Origin: Blastomyces gilchristii SLH14081
Taxonomy: Eukaryota > Ascomycota > Eurotiomycetes > Onygenales > Ajellomycetaceae
DNA: 64,000 nucleotides
Reading direction: 5' to 3'
Assembly (NCBI RefSeq): GCF_000003855.2
Contig: NW_003101673.1
Coordinates: 630,734-694,733 of the forward strand
The position numbers and the translations under genes were made by a program. This document shows, in pieces, positions 31,588 through 42,433 of this stretch (the first letter of the stretch is position 1; the number at the start of each line of letters is the position of its first letter). A model generated the notes under the pieces. The model saw only the letters and a program-made list of their open reading frames with translations, was not told where the DNA came from and did not search any database.

Positions 31588-33213
31588 TTTCAGGAAATGC
31601 TAACGAGGGTTTTCCCTGGGAAACAGAAATCAATCCTCCTTGTATTTCTTAGTGTGTTTAGGCAGGCATACGGAAACATCCCCACAGAATACAAAATATG
31701 AATGACTGCTTAGCAAAAAAAATAAAAAATAAAATAAAAGGGAAGGTGGTGAAAACTGTTACTTCGCGAGCTGCGTCACCCAAAATCATCACCTAGTGAA
31801 CAAACAGTCAAGCACTAAAAGCGTGAAAAGCTAGCAAGGCAGACAGAAGCGCTGCTCTGGTTGCGCTGCCGACGGGTCTTGGGTGTTGCCTCCGAGCAAG
31901 GCCATAAAAACTCCATGTCAGGGACAAAGAATTCGGCAGAGACGGTGGAAGTATGATGAAATGATGAAAGGCAAAGGACAACCTGCAGTAGGTTCAGTCC
32001 TCCCAGCAGCCACGGGGACCTAGCTACATCGAGGTTATTGCAGAGCTCCGATGCTGCTTTGTGTCGTCTGTTGTGATTGTATGTATGTACATGTACATAC
32101 ATGTAGTTAGTGATGGATGTTTGATGTTGGAAATGTTGGAGGTTCCAGCCGCCCGAGGTCCGCTGTGTCAGCTCTGACTAAGCCGCCTGACACCAACCGC
32201 CTCAGTTAAACATCATTAGTGCTACGACAATCCTCAACTTACTACCGAAATGAATGTTTAAATGTTGTATGTATATTTAATGCCTGCATATATACGTGTG
32301 CCTCCATATATGATCCCGGAGGGCCGTATACACACTCAGACCGTGGAAGTGTATCGACATATCACCCACCACATATAGTTAAGTATTCAGGATACCACTA
32401 TTCTTTTCGCAATTAGTTCACGAGACTTGGCCAGTTCGGACTTTCAGTTTCCCTGTTACTCATCAATAGAGACATCCTCCTACTCCTAGATTGTTAGTTG
32501 GAGTCAAATGCCACTGACTTAGGCAACATGCCAGTTGTGGAGATTACATCTGCTACTCAACAGTGACATAAAAAACTGGGATTCCCGACGCTGATACGAT
32601 AATGATGCGATGCCCCTGACAAGGCCAGGCCCAGGAAAATTCTGAGATTTGGACGATTTCGGGTTTCGAATTACGCTTTTTTTTCGCCGTGCTCTTTGCT
32701 ATGTTCTACTTCCCCAATCAGTCCATGTTTTTCACTAGGGAAGAGTTAGGCATGGGGCGTTTTACCGTCCACGATACCATTACCTTCTCCTATTAGAATC
32801 ACTTCATCTTGAAATCCCATTACCCATCAGAAGACTCCGAATCCCGCGCAGAATATAGGCCAACTGCCACCAATTGGCTGGTCAGTCACCAAACTGTTAT
32901 CCCATCATATGCCAACAATTATTATGGTGTTGTGTTCAGCGGTACAAAGACAACCAAAAATTATATCCAGACAAGAAAGGCCAGTTGTGTGTCAACAGAC
33001 CATGGGATGATAGATAGTATTGATATTATCATTGTCAGCTAGTTTCATCTCTGCCTCCTTTTCCTTTCCCTTCTTCCTTCTCATAATGGTGCAAGCCTCC
33101 TCCTAAACCCCACGAATGTGGAATATACAGAAGCTCTCGCACATCCCTGCACACTGTCTGAGGGTTAAATTGCGTTTTAAGCATTATTATCTCTGCATGC
33201 CCTCAAGCCTACC

Positions 33214-33263
33214 AAATTCCGAGGCGGCTAAATTCCGAGGCGGCTAAATAATTTAATTATTTA
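33214..33263. repeat. Duplicated 16-mer followed by AT palindrome
   Basis: AAATTCCGAGGCGGCT occurs twice head to tail (33214-33229 and 33230-33245) and is followed at 33245-33263 by TAAATAATT-T-AATTATTTA, a palindrome with one central base. CGGCTAAATTCCG-type inverted CGG/CCG words could be a binding site for a Zn2Cys6 factor (inference). Confidence 0.75.
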
Positions 33264-35144
33264 TCCGCGGATCCACATCAAATCTGTTTCGACCATCCTA
33301 AACCATAGTGACCAAATATCCATGGATCACCTCTATCCAAATATTCACAGCTCGCCACGGGATTGCCAATATAAGATTGTGGGACAATGTTCTCTACAGC
33401 GTATACTAACTACACATACTACATAGCTCTAGATTAGATCTGTTTCGAAAGGAAATTTCCTCTTTCCTACACCTTTCGCACGTCTCCTTTATAGCATCAT
33501 AGACTTCACACCTCATTGTAATTTACTAGTCTTGACATATCCCGCCACGAGCGAGATGTTAAACCGATCGCAACTCGATGCCGTCAAGGTCATGTGATCA
33601 GCCTGCCATTTCAGGTTATGTAAGTTAATCTATCGATCTCTGAAGATTTTAACGACATCAAACTGCTGTTGATTGTTGATTGTTGATTGTCGATGCCAGC
33701 AAGGATAGGCCAATGGCTAAGTTGGTAAGTTTGACAGAGGCTTATGCAAATGAAGAGTTATCTTTTTTTATCCTTTTGCTTTTGCTCTCGTTTCAAATGA
33801 GCTGTTTGATGTCTATGCACTTTAAACAATGCCAGACAAAATCAGTCACTCAAACTACAATCACTTTATTCAGGAGCTAGCTGTGCTAACATCACGCATA
33901 GGGATGTTTTCGACAGCGGTCTGTAGCTGCTTGATATTATATCATCAAGCTAAATTATTATCGTCGTGATGCCTTGTCAGGAACAGCTCAATTCACCACA
34001 AATATGTCTGAGCTTGCTATGGTCACTTTCCAGGCTTTGCAAAATCTCTCACTTGAAGATACCTGATGATCATCATAACAAACACCAGCACTCTACCTTT
34101 TGGTGTTGTCATCTTGGGAAAATGCTTTAATAGGGAAATCAATGCTTGATTCACTACTTCAGCCATCAAGCATACCGTATATTTAAGTTCAGATATACAA
34201 ATATTGCGATGGACGGGCCCCCCCTCTGAGCTCTCCTCTCCAATGGTCTGACATCATGTCAGGCCGCCAGTGGCCAGTATCAGGCTAGTCCCCGAGTGGT
34301 ATATCTGAACATTTGAAGGAAGCTGTCCAAAATATCTTATCTTGCTAATGGACAAGCGGGGACCCATCGAAAGGCCGTAGAACAACCATTTCAGCCCTCC
34401 CCTAGTGGAGAGAGGAAAACCGCCGCTTGACGAAGGATATTATGTTCCAATGTTCTCTCTAGTTTGTTGTGCTGTCATACAAATATTAGCACCCATACTC
34501 TAAGCTCTTAAGGTTTCTGCCCTTTGCTCGCAAAGATCGTTCTTGATTATAGTTGGGAATATTATATTATTCAGATAACGAACCCGTTTCACTCTTAGAG
34601 AGCCTGGGGCTTTCAAACATGTGGGACTTCCCATTCATCCTTGCAATAAGGATAAGAGCGAAAAGTTGAAACCTCTTTCAACTCTCTATCCTTCTCCTAT
34701 CACCCTCTGCCTATTTTTATGGCAGGGGGGTTTTCTTTGATCATAGGAAAGTGGCTCTTTCACTTTATCAGATCCCATGGTGTTTGTGTCGGTGCATTTT
34801 TTGTTCTGGAGAATGTCTTTATACACAGCATCACTCTCTACGTTTGGCTCCATTATTCACACTCTACACGCCGGCAACACCTCACCGTTCTAGCTCTAAT
34901 TTGCTGTCCCATCTACTGGCCTGAGGCTTTCTTGCACGGGTCAAAACCTTAGCTAAGGAATAGCAATCTGAAGATTTTGGACAAGCTGCAGGCAGATTCA
35001 CTCTCGTCCTGCGTCATATTCATCCATTGCTCTCCACGCCCGTCCCGCACGTCAAACCCGATCCCTTCACAACGCTACGTGCGCTGGAAGTTATCAGATT
35101 TGATCACCGGAGGACGTGTCTGATCGTGTCTGAAACTCCACGCG

Positions 35145-35153
35145 CATAAAAGG
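35145..35153 (+). promoter_or_regulatory. TATA-like box of the ORP1-like gene
   Basis: CATAAAAGG lies 249 bp before the ATG and is followed by a CT-rich stretch, the usual fungal arrangement. Predicted from sequence only. Confidence 0.4.
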
Positions 35154-35393
35154 CCCGGCGCCTCTTCTTCTATCTATTTCTTATTCTCAGCTTCTTTTGG
35201 TTTCCACCCAACTCCCCTCTCAAGGTTTTTTTTACATATGTGCACAATTCCAACATTTTCTTTCTATTAGCGTACTAAATAGTTACACCTCGGTCTCCAA
35301 ACTTCTTTAATATATCTCGCACTTGACCAGCCGCCCCTACTGGTCTCTCTCGAAGAATTTGCCGCGATCAAAGGGTGTTCCCCCTGGGAAGAG

Positions 35394-36641
35394 ATGGCAG
35401 CCTCCTTCTCCGAGCCTCTCCAGATAGAAACACGATGTCAGTTTAGCGGGCAAGCATGCTCGACAGAATCAAATCACTATCGTAAAGTGATCTCTCACAT
35501 CTTCGGTCGCAACAAGAAGTGCACAGTCAATATTCCACAACATGTATGGATTTATTACTGCCGGAAACACTATCAGCGGGCCCGGTACCGGACGGCTGAA
35601 TGGCCATTCCGCCAGTGCGATCTAGCTATAGAAACCGTCCAGAACATGCGCGCGTGGGGCGGAGTGCAGAATTTCAATCTGCAGCTCCGTCGACGAGAGA
35701 CCTGGCGTACTGCTAGGCAGATCAACGAGGAAGGCAATGATGGCGAAAAGGCTGAAGGCGATCAGGACGAAGCCATGCTAGATGCAGAAGCCGAAGCTCA
35801 TGAGCCGGGCGAGCCATCTCCAAGCAGTAAGAGCAGGACCTTTACCCCTATCAATAGACCCCCACGCGTCAAGGCCCCAGTGAAAGAAGGGGAGTCAGAC
35901 TATCATGGCAACGAGGACGAGGACGAGAGCGAAGACAAGAACCTGGTGGACAGCGTCCCAACAGATGAGGAAATACTACCGCCGAAGAGGAGGAAGAAGA
36001 AGAAGAGATCCCCAACGATCATTCCGCATCCGGTCCCAAACTGGCTCCACACTCGAGTCGGTCCCAACAAGACCTTCGACGAGATTCTTTCAGTCCTCCG
36101 CGACCTACGCGCCCACTTGACTGAAATAGCACAGCAAAAACAACTTCCCCACTTCCCTGACATTGAAATCCTGCCAAACCTACGCCCACGTTCCGTCACA
36201 CCCAGCTGCAGCACCCGTGGTGATACTCGTCCTACCCTTCGGCGTCCCCTCCCATTAATTGACTCACCGACTTCAAGAACCGGGCTCATCACATCTGCAC
36301 CATCTGGGCCCACGCAAGGCCTCACCAGGCGAAGCGCTGCCAGTGAAACCCTTCACCGTCCTACGCGCTCCACGCAAACTGCACCTCCCACCCCACAAGC
36401 CGACACAAGCCCCACCATAACCAGAGTCCGGCGCGCTACTGACCCCAGCATCAGATCTCCCGCAGGCCCCGACTCCGCCGCCATGAGCTCTGAGGCCAGC
36501 GACAATGATGCAAGTAACCAGTCCCTCAAGTATGCTATTGGCCGCGCGGCTTGTCTTATCAATCCGACCTGTCGTGCCTTGAGGGTTTCCGATCACGGCG
36601 CGGTTAAGAAGACGACGAAGAGAAAAATAAACAAGTCTTAA
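35394..36641 (+). CDS. 'ORP1-like' fungal nuclear protein of unknown function
   Basis: 415 residues, one exon. The N-terminal block is well conserved among filamentous ascomycetes in proteins often labelled ORP1-like: RCQFSGQACS, ISHIFGRNKKCT, HVWIYYCRKHYQRARYR and AIETVQNMRAWGGVQNFNL followed by QLRRRE (about 14-101). The GRNKKCT plus Cys/His spacing (C23, C43, C56, H59) could bind a metal or DNA. An acidic linker is followed by a nuclear-localisation-like cluster PKRRKKKKRSP (about 197-207) and a second conserved block, PVPNWLHTRVGPNKTFDEILSVLRDL (about 214-239). The remainder is Ser/Thr/Pro-rich. A role in gene regulation is an inference. It stands alone, with 3.8 kb upstream and 2 kb downstream free of genes, as is common for developmental regulators in such fungi. 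Confidence 0.8.
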   Translation: MAASFSEPLQIETRCQFSGQACSTESNHYRKVISHIFGRNKKCTVNIPQHVWIYYCRKHYQRARYRTAEWPFRQCDLAIETVQNMRAWGGVQNFNLQLRRRETWRTARQINEEGNDGEKAEGDQDEAMLDAEAEAHEPGEPSPSSKSRTFTPINRPPRVKAPVKEGESDYHGNEDEDESEDKNLVDSVPTDEEILPPKRRKKKKRSPTIIPHPVPNWLHTRVGPNKTFDEILSVLRDLRAHLTEIAQQKQLPHFPDIEILPNLRPRSVTPSCSTRGDTRPTLRRPLPLIDSPTSRTGLITSAPSGPTQGLTRRSAASETLHRPTRSTQTAPPTPQADTSPTITRVRRATDPSIRSPAGPDSAAMSSEASDNDASNQSLKYAIGRAACLINPTCRALRVSDHGAVKKTTKRKINKS

Positions 36642-38621
36642 TTTTTCGAATATTGTAGGTCGTGTGGAGTGCATTTCCTTGTCTATAGTACGACGTTGTG
36701 AGAGAAGGGGGGTATATCAAAGTCAACTGCGAGATGAGATGTTTTGGTTGTGTTTTATTTTCCTTTCTCATTCTTACTTTGTTTTAGTTATTTTTGTATT
36801 ATGGTTCCTTTATTATTGTTGGCGGTTAACTTAACTATTTTTATTTTACTTTTTTACCTATTTACTATTATGTCTTTCGACTCGTTCGTTCACATATCGG
36901 GAATGTGTTTCTTCTCTGCTAGTGCTAGCCCTTTGCGTCATTCATTCTTTTTCCAAAGTCTTTGTTCATTATTAACCTGGTGTAGTGTGGGTGGGGAAGG
37001 ATGGTCATTTTGTCTTGTCTATCGGATTGCTTTATTTTTTTTCACCCGTTGTTCTAAAACCGTTTGTCTCTCTTGTTTCCAATTTTCTTTATCTACAATT
37101 ACCACCCCACACATGTTTGCGGTGAGGCCGTTTGTTGCACTATATGGGTGGGACTGTTTTATTTATATGGTTAGCGATGTTAATTGTGCTTCTGCGCTTG
37201 GTCTTGGTTTATTTGGGGTTATTCTCTTTCATTTCCCCATATCCCTGTTTAATCACATTTTTTTTGTTTCCTACTTTATTTTTCTTCCCGTCGGTTTATT
37301 GGATTAAGCCACCAAATCGGGTTCATATATTGTTTGGATTCCACAGTGGGATCATAATTGTTAACTATCATTTGCAGCAGCAGAATCTATGTTATTGGTG
37401 GTTTTAATATTCTTCTCTCTAGATCTTTTCCCTTTATACCACCAATCTGCGACAAGCCAGTTTATATCGTCAGTCAAGGGAAAGATTTATGATGGGCTAT
37501 ATAGCTATTTACGAATTCATAGCTATTTCTCGTGCCTGTTATGCTATCTATATTCAATTTGATCTCTCTCCCCGTAGCAGCAGCTATCCTTTCCGGAATT
37601 TTCTTTGATTTGAATCTTGGATAGTTAGTTAACTAGATATCGTTTACTAATGAGGCTACATCCCATCCAGTACTGGCGATATCAGAATTTTGACCTCTAT
37701 TAATTAATTCACATAGACCTGAACGTTTTCACATCGAGCATGGCAGATGAAGCTGTTTTCGGTTTATCTTAGCTCTCAACATTTTCGAGCTCGATATTAC
37801 CATTCTATCGAGCTCTCTATAGCCCAGTCGCCATCTATAGCCCTTCATAATCGAAAACATATTCAATCAATGACTGCCTGAGACGGCCGTTCGGCCTTGG
37901 TATATTCCATATGTTCCGAAGAAAAAGGAGTTTGAAAACTGACACTAGAACTTTCCTTTCATGAATTCTAGTCTTGCTAGCTACCCGCTCAAGGGATGAA
38001 AAACCTTTCATCCTTTACGCAGACGCCCGTGAGAAACTCGGTTTTCCTCCGTAACCTTATTCTTTAGCAAACCCCATCCGCCCCTATCCCAGGTCATGGT
38101 TCTAGACGAAAGGCACCTTTCCCGGGACCCAGCGCTCGTGGATAGATATACGGCAAAAAAGACATGATATTTATCACGCCACCAAGGACCCCCCCCGTAT
38201 AACCTCTAGTTTTTTGTATGTATCAATACGACCACAAATAGAGCTCTATGGCTATGTCCTGACTCGGCTTCCTCGTACAGTATTTCAAGTATGATGATAT
38301 TCATGAGCCATTAGATGTGAAAGTTGAAGCCAGCGTTAAAAATATCCGCAAATCTCGATATTTGACTCGCCTACTATTCGCCCTGTGCCGGAAAAATAAT
38401 ATCTTATATTCAGAAATAAATAAACAGCGCCCGGGCTGTCTTTTAGGGTTAGGGCTTAATGTTTTTTATTTAACCCTCTGTTCCCGCCAAGTCCCCCAAC
38501 AACAACAACAACGACGGAGGCCATAATTGTCCCGGCCTTTGCTCCCAAATTCACACCAGGAAACCAAAACATGAAAAATAAAATAAACGGCCGCTAAAAA
38601 GAAATAGAAGATACTTGAATC
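36642..38621. other. Spacer, T-rich 3' flank
   Basis: The first 700 bp are T-rich and open in two frames (hydrophobic Phe/Leu/Ser strings at 36744-37407), which reflects base composition. The rest is ordinary spacer with C-run fragments (38191-38196) and CAACAA repeats (38498-38512). No gene supported. Confidence 0.6.
38596..38600 (-). terminator. RNA polymerase III terminator of the tRNA gene
   Basis: TTTTT on the minus strand, 21 nt after the tRNA 3' end; a standard Pol III stop. Confidence 0.75.
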
Positions 38622-38693
38622 TGCCCACACTCGGAATCGAACCGAGGATCTTATCATTACTAGTGATACGCTTTACCACTAAGCCACGCGGGC
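38622..38693 (-). tRNA. tRNA-Thr (anticodon AGU)
   Basis: 72 nt on the minus strand fold into a full cloverleaf: acceptor GCCCGCG/TGTGGGC (with G-U pairs) and discriminator A, D arm GCTT...AAGC with GTGGTA loop, anticodon stem TATCA/TGATA with loop CTAGTAA giving anticodon AGT (read as IGU, decoding ACU/ACC/ACA), a five-base variable loop AGATC, and T arm CTCGG-TTCGATT-CCGAG. The loop includes the Pol III B box (GGTTCGATTCC). No intron and no encoded CCA, as expected for a eukaryotic nuclear gene. It is the only tRNA found. Confidence 0.95.
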
Positions 38694-38859
38694 GTATGTT
38701 CTGGTCGATGATTGTTGTAATGTTGCTGGAAAGTTGACGTTGCTTCATTTCTCGTTCACGAAAAGGATATATTGCTTATTATACTTTTTTATATTAAATA
38801 ACCAAAAGAATATTGTTCAATGATGGAATACAGCGAAAACACTATACGAAACTAACCCC

Positions 38860-40497
38860 TCACCTCCCCCCAAAAACATCCGTCTTCCCCCTCCCCCTCC
38901 CATCCCCCCATCCCTCAGGCCTCGCCCGCTGCACACACTCCAACCTGGTCATATCCCCATAATACCTCTCAAGCCCCTCAAACCGCTCCGTAAACACAAA
39001 ACCGCGATGCACCATGTACGCCAGGATCGGGTAGAGCGCACAATCAGCCAGTGACAGCGTGTGCGTGCCAGCCAGGAATCTCGTCCCCGCCGCGTGCGCG
39101 GGCGGCGATATGGCGTCTCCCAGAGCGCCAGTTCGGCGTGGATGGCTTGGATGAGTAGAGGACGCTGGTTGATTATGAAGTCTTCGAAATTTTGCGGAGG
39201 CTGAGGGCACTATTGGCCTTGTGGCTAGTGAGGGCGAGGAGGGGCCGTCGGCCTGCTCGGTCTTTTTGTCGGCCCAGTATGCATCTTCCAGCGCGTCGTA
39301 GGCCGAGTGTAGATTCTCGGATTCCTGCATGAGACAGAGGACGCGCGCTCGTTTCTGGCGGTGGTCGCGCGGGGGCAGGAGCGGCGGTGCCGATGGGGAT
39401 GGGGATGGATTGTCATTATTATAACAACCCGCAGAAGTAGCAAGCGCAGTACCGGGGTAGTATTCTTCAAGATACAGCAGAATCGCCAACGATTCACACG
39501 TGCGCGTGCGTGCGGGGTCCGTGTCGACGAACACAGGCGCCTTGCCGCGCGGGTTTATGGCGAGAAACGCCGGCGAGCGCGTCGGTTTGGGCGTGCGCAT
39601 GACGTACATGCGGACGTCGTTTGTTCGGAGCTGTTTATGGTGTAGGGCTATCTGCACGCGCCAGGAGGGGATGCTGCCGTTGACGTAGTAGAAGGTTGGA
39701 TGCGGGTGGAAATGCGTGCTGGTGATTAACGGCGCGGGTACCGCTGGCGCTGCTGCGTCTGGCTCATTAGGGGTTGTGAGGGTGAAGGTGATGGCAGATA
39801 ATTTGGCAAGGGCGGCGACGTGGCTTTTCTCTCGTAGATAACCCAGGCAGTCGACGACGACGTGCGTTTTCCAGTGCGTGGCACCGAGTCTGATGCTGTC
39901 TGTGACGCTGGCAAGGACGCAGACGTTCGAGAGTAGGCCGGCGAAGTACACCTCGTTGATAGCCCGGGATCGCAGGATCTCCGCTAACCCTGTTTCTTTA
40001 AACGCGGAGAACCAGGTCTTTGTTAGGATGAGGTCTCTGTCGGTGTCTATCAGCGGGGTGATGGCCGGGTAGAACTGCGCGGCCTCCGAACCTGGCGGAC
40101 AGCAGGGTGTCTTTCCGGCGTGTGTGCCAGTAAGGAAATGGGAGTTTTCATGGGCGCTTCTAGTAGCAGTAACGGGTCGGATGGGGAGGTTATCATCTTC
40201 ATCTCCATCTCCATCTTGATGTCCCCGGTCCGAGGACGAGGAAGCAGCGTCGAGGGCAGGGCTCGTTTCATTCGGGCCCGAGTATTCAGCGCGCACCCAT
40301 ATGACCAGATTATCAGATTGTGCTTGACTTTCGCCCTCCCACACCATACCTTTTATGCATTCATGGGAGCGAAATGCAGGCAGAAGTCTCCTGATGTTCT
40401 CTAGGAGGGGTATCTTGGACGAGTCGGGGATGACATAGCGGCCTTTCTCCGCATCGAGGAATTCATTTTGTAGGTCGATGAGGACGAGGGCCTTCAT
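38860..40497 (-). CDS. Fusion of isochorismatase-like cysteine hydrolase and glutathione S-transferase, with a scrambled internal segment
   Basis: 545 residues from the ATG at 40497 (an in-frame ATG at 40632 adds 45). The N-terminal half is an isochorismatase-fold hydrolase: KALVLIDLQNEFLDAEKGRY (Asp at residue 8), LILTKTWFSAFKETGL (Lys) and VYFAGLLSNVCVLASVTDS (Cys) form the D-K-C triad. The C-terminal half is a GST: FYYVNGSIPSWRVQIALHHK, then SPAFLAINPRGKAPVFVD, CESLAILLYLEEYYPGT and the helical part RFLAGTHTLSLADCALYPILAY. Between about 39205 and 39112 the expected GST helix (NFEDFIINQRPLLIQAIHAE) is encoded, but in the +1 frame. The frame is left and regained without a stop, so about 31 residues are replaced. 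No intron explains it. Either two compensating indels or two sequence errors are present. Fusion of these two domains is unusual; a detoxification role is an inference. Confidence 0.85.
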   Translation of the reverse strand: MKALVLIDLQNEFLDAEKGRYVIPDSSKIPLLENIRRLLPAFRSHECIKGMVWEGESQAQSDNLVIWVRAEYSGPNETSPALDAASSSSDRGHQDGDGDEDDNLPIRPVTATRSAHENSHFLTGTHAGKTPCCPPGSEAAQFYPAITPLIDTDRDLILTKTWFSAFKETGLAEILRSRAINEVYFAGLLSNVCVLASVTDSIRLGATHWKTHVVVDCLGYLREKSHVAALAKLSAITFTLTTPNEPDAAAPAVPAPLITSTHFHPHPTFYYVNGSIPSWRVQIALHHKQLRTNDVRMYVMRTPKPTRSPAFLAINPRGKAPVFVDTDPARTRTCESLAILLYLEEYYPGTALATSAGCYNNDNPSPSPSAPPLLPPRDHRQKRARVLCLMQESENLHSAYDALEDAYWADKKTEQADGPSSPSLATRPIVPSASAKFRRLHNQPASSTHPSHPRRTGALGDAISPPAHAAGTRFLAGTHTLSLADCALYPILAYMVHRGFVFTERFEGLERYYGDMTRLECVQRARPEGWGDGRGRGKTDVFGGR

Positions 40498-41200
40498 CTT
40501 GTCTTGGTTTTTTGGAGTTCCCTTTGCTTTCTTAGTCAAGGGGGATGGGTATATTATTTTTGATGGACAGGTTGCAGTGTGTTTATTCAACGATGTTGGA
40601 GACAGGAGCCCGGGCCTGACTGGATTTGACAAAAACGCCTCGTTTCTGGTGTATAGGAGATAATTGTTATTTCACGAAATAACATTGTCATCAAACAAAG
40701 ATCTTGTAGGCGCCAAACAGAATGACTCGATATGGTCGAACCCTTGACGTGGAGGATGAAGTAGAACAACCCACTTCCTAGTCGGACTCAACTACCTTCA
40801 TCCCCGCGCTATGAGACTGGCTGCATTTGGGTTCATCGAATACGAGGTTGTGAAGAACTTGGGAAAGTTGGAAAGTCAGGATAATAACCAGGACCAACGA
40901 AGTGGCTTTGCAGTTGAGAGTAGAGAGAACGGGATGATAATCAGATTTGGCCCTTTGGGGAAAAAGTTAGTTATGGTTTATCCTCTAGTTAGTAGCCATG
41001 TACAGTACAAGTACCTGCAAAAATTTAAGCAAAAAAAAGAACAAGAGAGAAAAAGAACCGGATACTGTATATATTAACACAATCATACCAACAACATAAA
41101 ATAAAAAAATAAAATAAAAAAATAAAAGGGAAAAACCAAATTCCACACAAATCCATCTTCCCTATCATACATAAATAAATACACCCTCCCCCCCAAAACA
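40498..41200. other. Spacer upstream of the fusion gene
   Basis: 700 bp; contains the fusion promoter and the 3' end of the uL22m gene, with A-rich tracts near 41095-41130. No gene supported. Confidence 0.6.
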
Positions 41201-42433
41201 CTACCAACTATAATACTGCCTCTGCCCATAAACCTTCCGATCCGGCAATGCAACCCTCAACTGCGACCTGCGCTTCCTCTCCTCCTTCGCGTGGCGCTCC
41301 TCCCACTCGCGAATCCGCGTATTCTCCTCCTTCAGCACAACCGTCAGGCTCGTATACGGCGGCCTCATGATGTTGACGTTGCCGCGCGCGCGGTAGTCCA
41401 GCTCGCGCCCGAACGTGCCGCGGCCCACCCACGCCTGCGCGATGTAGATCGCCGTGCGGTCGGTGATGGTCTTGCGCTGGCCGGTTTTGAGCCTTATGGT
41501 AATCGGGCTCGTGGCGGCGGCGGCGGCGGCGGCGGCGGTGGTGGTGGTGGTGGTGTTAGTTCCCGCCGCTCCTGTTTCCCCTTCCGCGTCCGCATCCGCA
41601 CTGGCTACAGTGGTATCCTTCTGACTCTGACTCCTCCCAAGTCCCATCCCGTGCAGCACGATGGCCTCATCCCTTGCCAGCTCCAGATGCAACTTGACGT
41701 CCTTGGCCACCTTCTTGGGGCTATAGCGCATCTGCAAGATGGCGTCGTCGATGTTCTTCCCCGCAATCTGCCGCGCAACCATCATCAGCTTCTTGACGCT
41801 GGTCTTGAAGAAGTGGCTCTTGCTGAGCGACTCGCGCTCTGTGCGTGCGATTTCTTCTTGCCGCGTTAGTCGGCCCCGTCGCCGTATCGAGCGTATTACC
41901 ATCTTCCTCTCCCAGCGGGCGCGGCGGTTAGGGAATGGGACGAGCGCACGGAAGAGATTGTCTTGGTCCCGCTCGTGGAGGGGGACTTTGGGCCTACCGG
42001 CTACGGCGTTTGTTGCATCCGCATCCGTGTCTTTAGATGTGAGGCGTTGGGGTTTGCGGCCATCTGTGCTTGCGTAGGGGCTGGGCATTACTCCCTCGTC
42101 TTCATCGAAGATGGAGCCCGGGACGAGGGAGCCGTGGGTTATTGCTGAGGCGGCGGGCTGGGAGACTTTCAGGTGTTTGTTTTTCGTTTTGGAGGGTTGC
42201 GATGAGGATGCGGAGGTGTTGGAGGCGGCTGTGGGGGCCCGCAGGAAAGGGCTTGAGGCGAATGCTCGTCGATATATGGATGTTGGGAGTCGTGGCCCGG
42301 CTGTATTATGGTGTCAGTCAGTTTCATGTGAGCAATTCCAATCCCGGGTTGAAAGTGGAATTGGATGGGTTTCAAGCTCACCTGCACGGGACAGCTGCCG
42401 GGAGGTAAAGGCAGCACATGCAGCAGCGGCCAT
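41201..42433 (-). CDS. mrpl22: Mitochondrial large-subunit ribosomal protein uL22m (MRPL22)
   Basis: Two minus-strand exons, 42433-42382 (52 nt) and 42300-41201, joined over an 81-bp intron (GTGAGC...ATACAG, phase 1); 383 residues. The first 60 residues form a mitochondrial presequence rich in Arg, Ala and Ser (MAAAACAAFTSRQLSRAGPR, then YRRAFASSP). The L22 core runs from about 180: SKSHFFKTSVKKLMMVARQI, IDDAILQMRYSPKKVAKDVK and LELARDEAIVL, ending in the beta hairpin and YRARGNVNIMRPPYTSLTVV typical of the fungal mitochondrial form. A Thr/Ala homopolymer insert (TTTTTTAAAAAAAA, encoded by a GGT/GGC repeat near 41514-41552) splits the core. uL22m lines the polypeptide exit tunnel. The short first exon was inferred because it supplies the presequence in frame. 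Confidence 0.9.

Larger units (their letters stand above)
31588..35393. other. 3.8-kb spacer upstream of the ORP1-like gene
   Basis: No supported gene. Contains the helicase leader, an 18-bp perfect palindrome GTATGTACATGTACATAC (32083-32100), a duplicated 16-mer with adjoining AT palindrome (33214-33263), a GATTGTT triplet repeat near 33668-33690 and, close to the next gene, a TATA-like box and pyrimidine-rich leader. Small open frames, such as 34719-34952, are unsupported. Confidence 0.6.

Noticed and set aside
34719..34952. 77-codon hydrophobic frame upstream of the ORP1-like gene
   Set aside because: No homology or coding bias; it lies in the likely promoter.
36744..37407. Two overlapping hydrophobic frames (187 and 91 codons) that look like membrane proteins
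   Set aside because: The DNA is simply T-rich; the frames are Phe/Leu/Ser/Cys strings with no conserved motif, lie directly after a gene and are open in more than one frame.
39100..39215. An intron explaining the frame change in the GST part of the fusion gene
   Set aside because: The only nearby GT...AG pair is too short (GTGCCCTCAG), and both flanking segments are needed for the fold.
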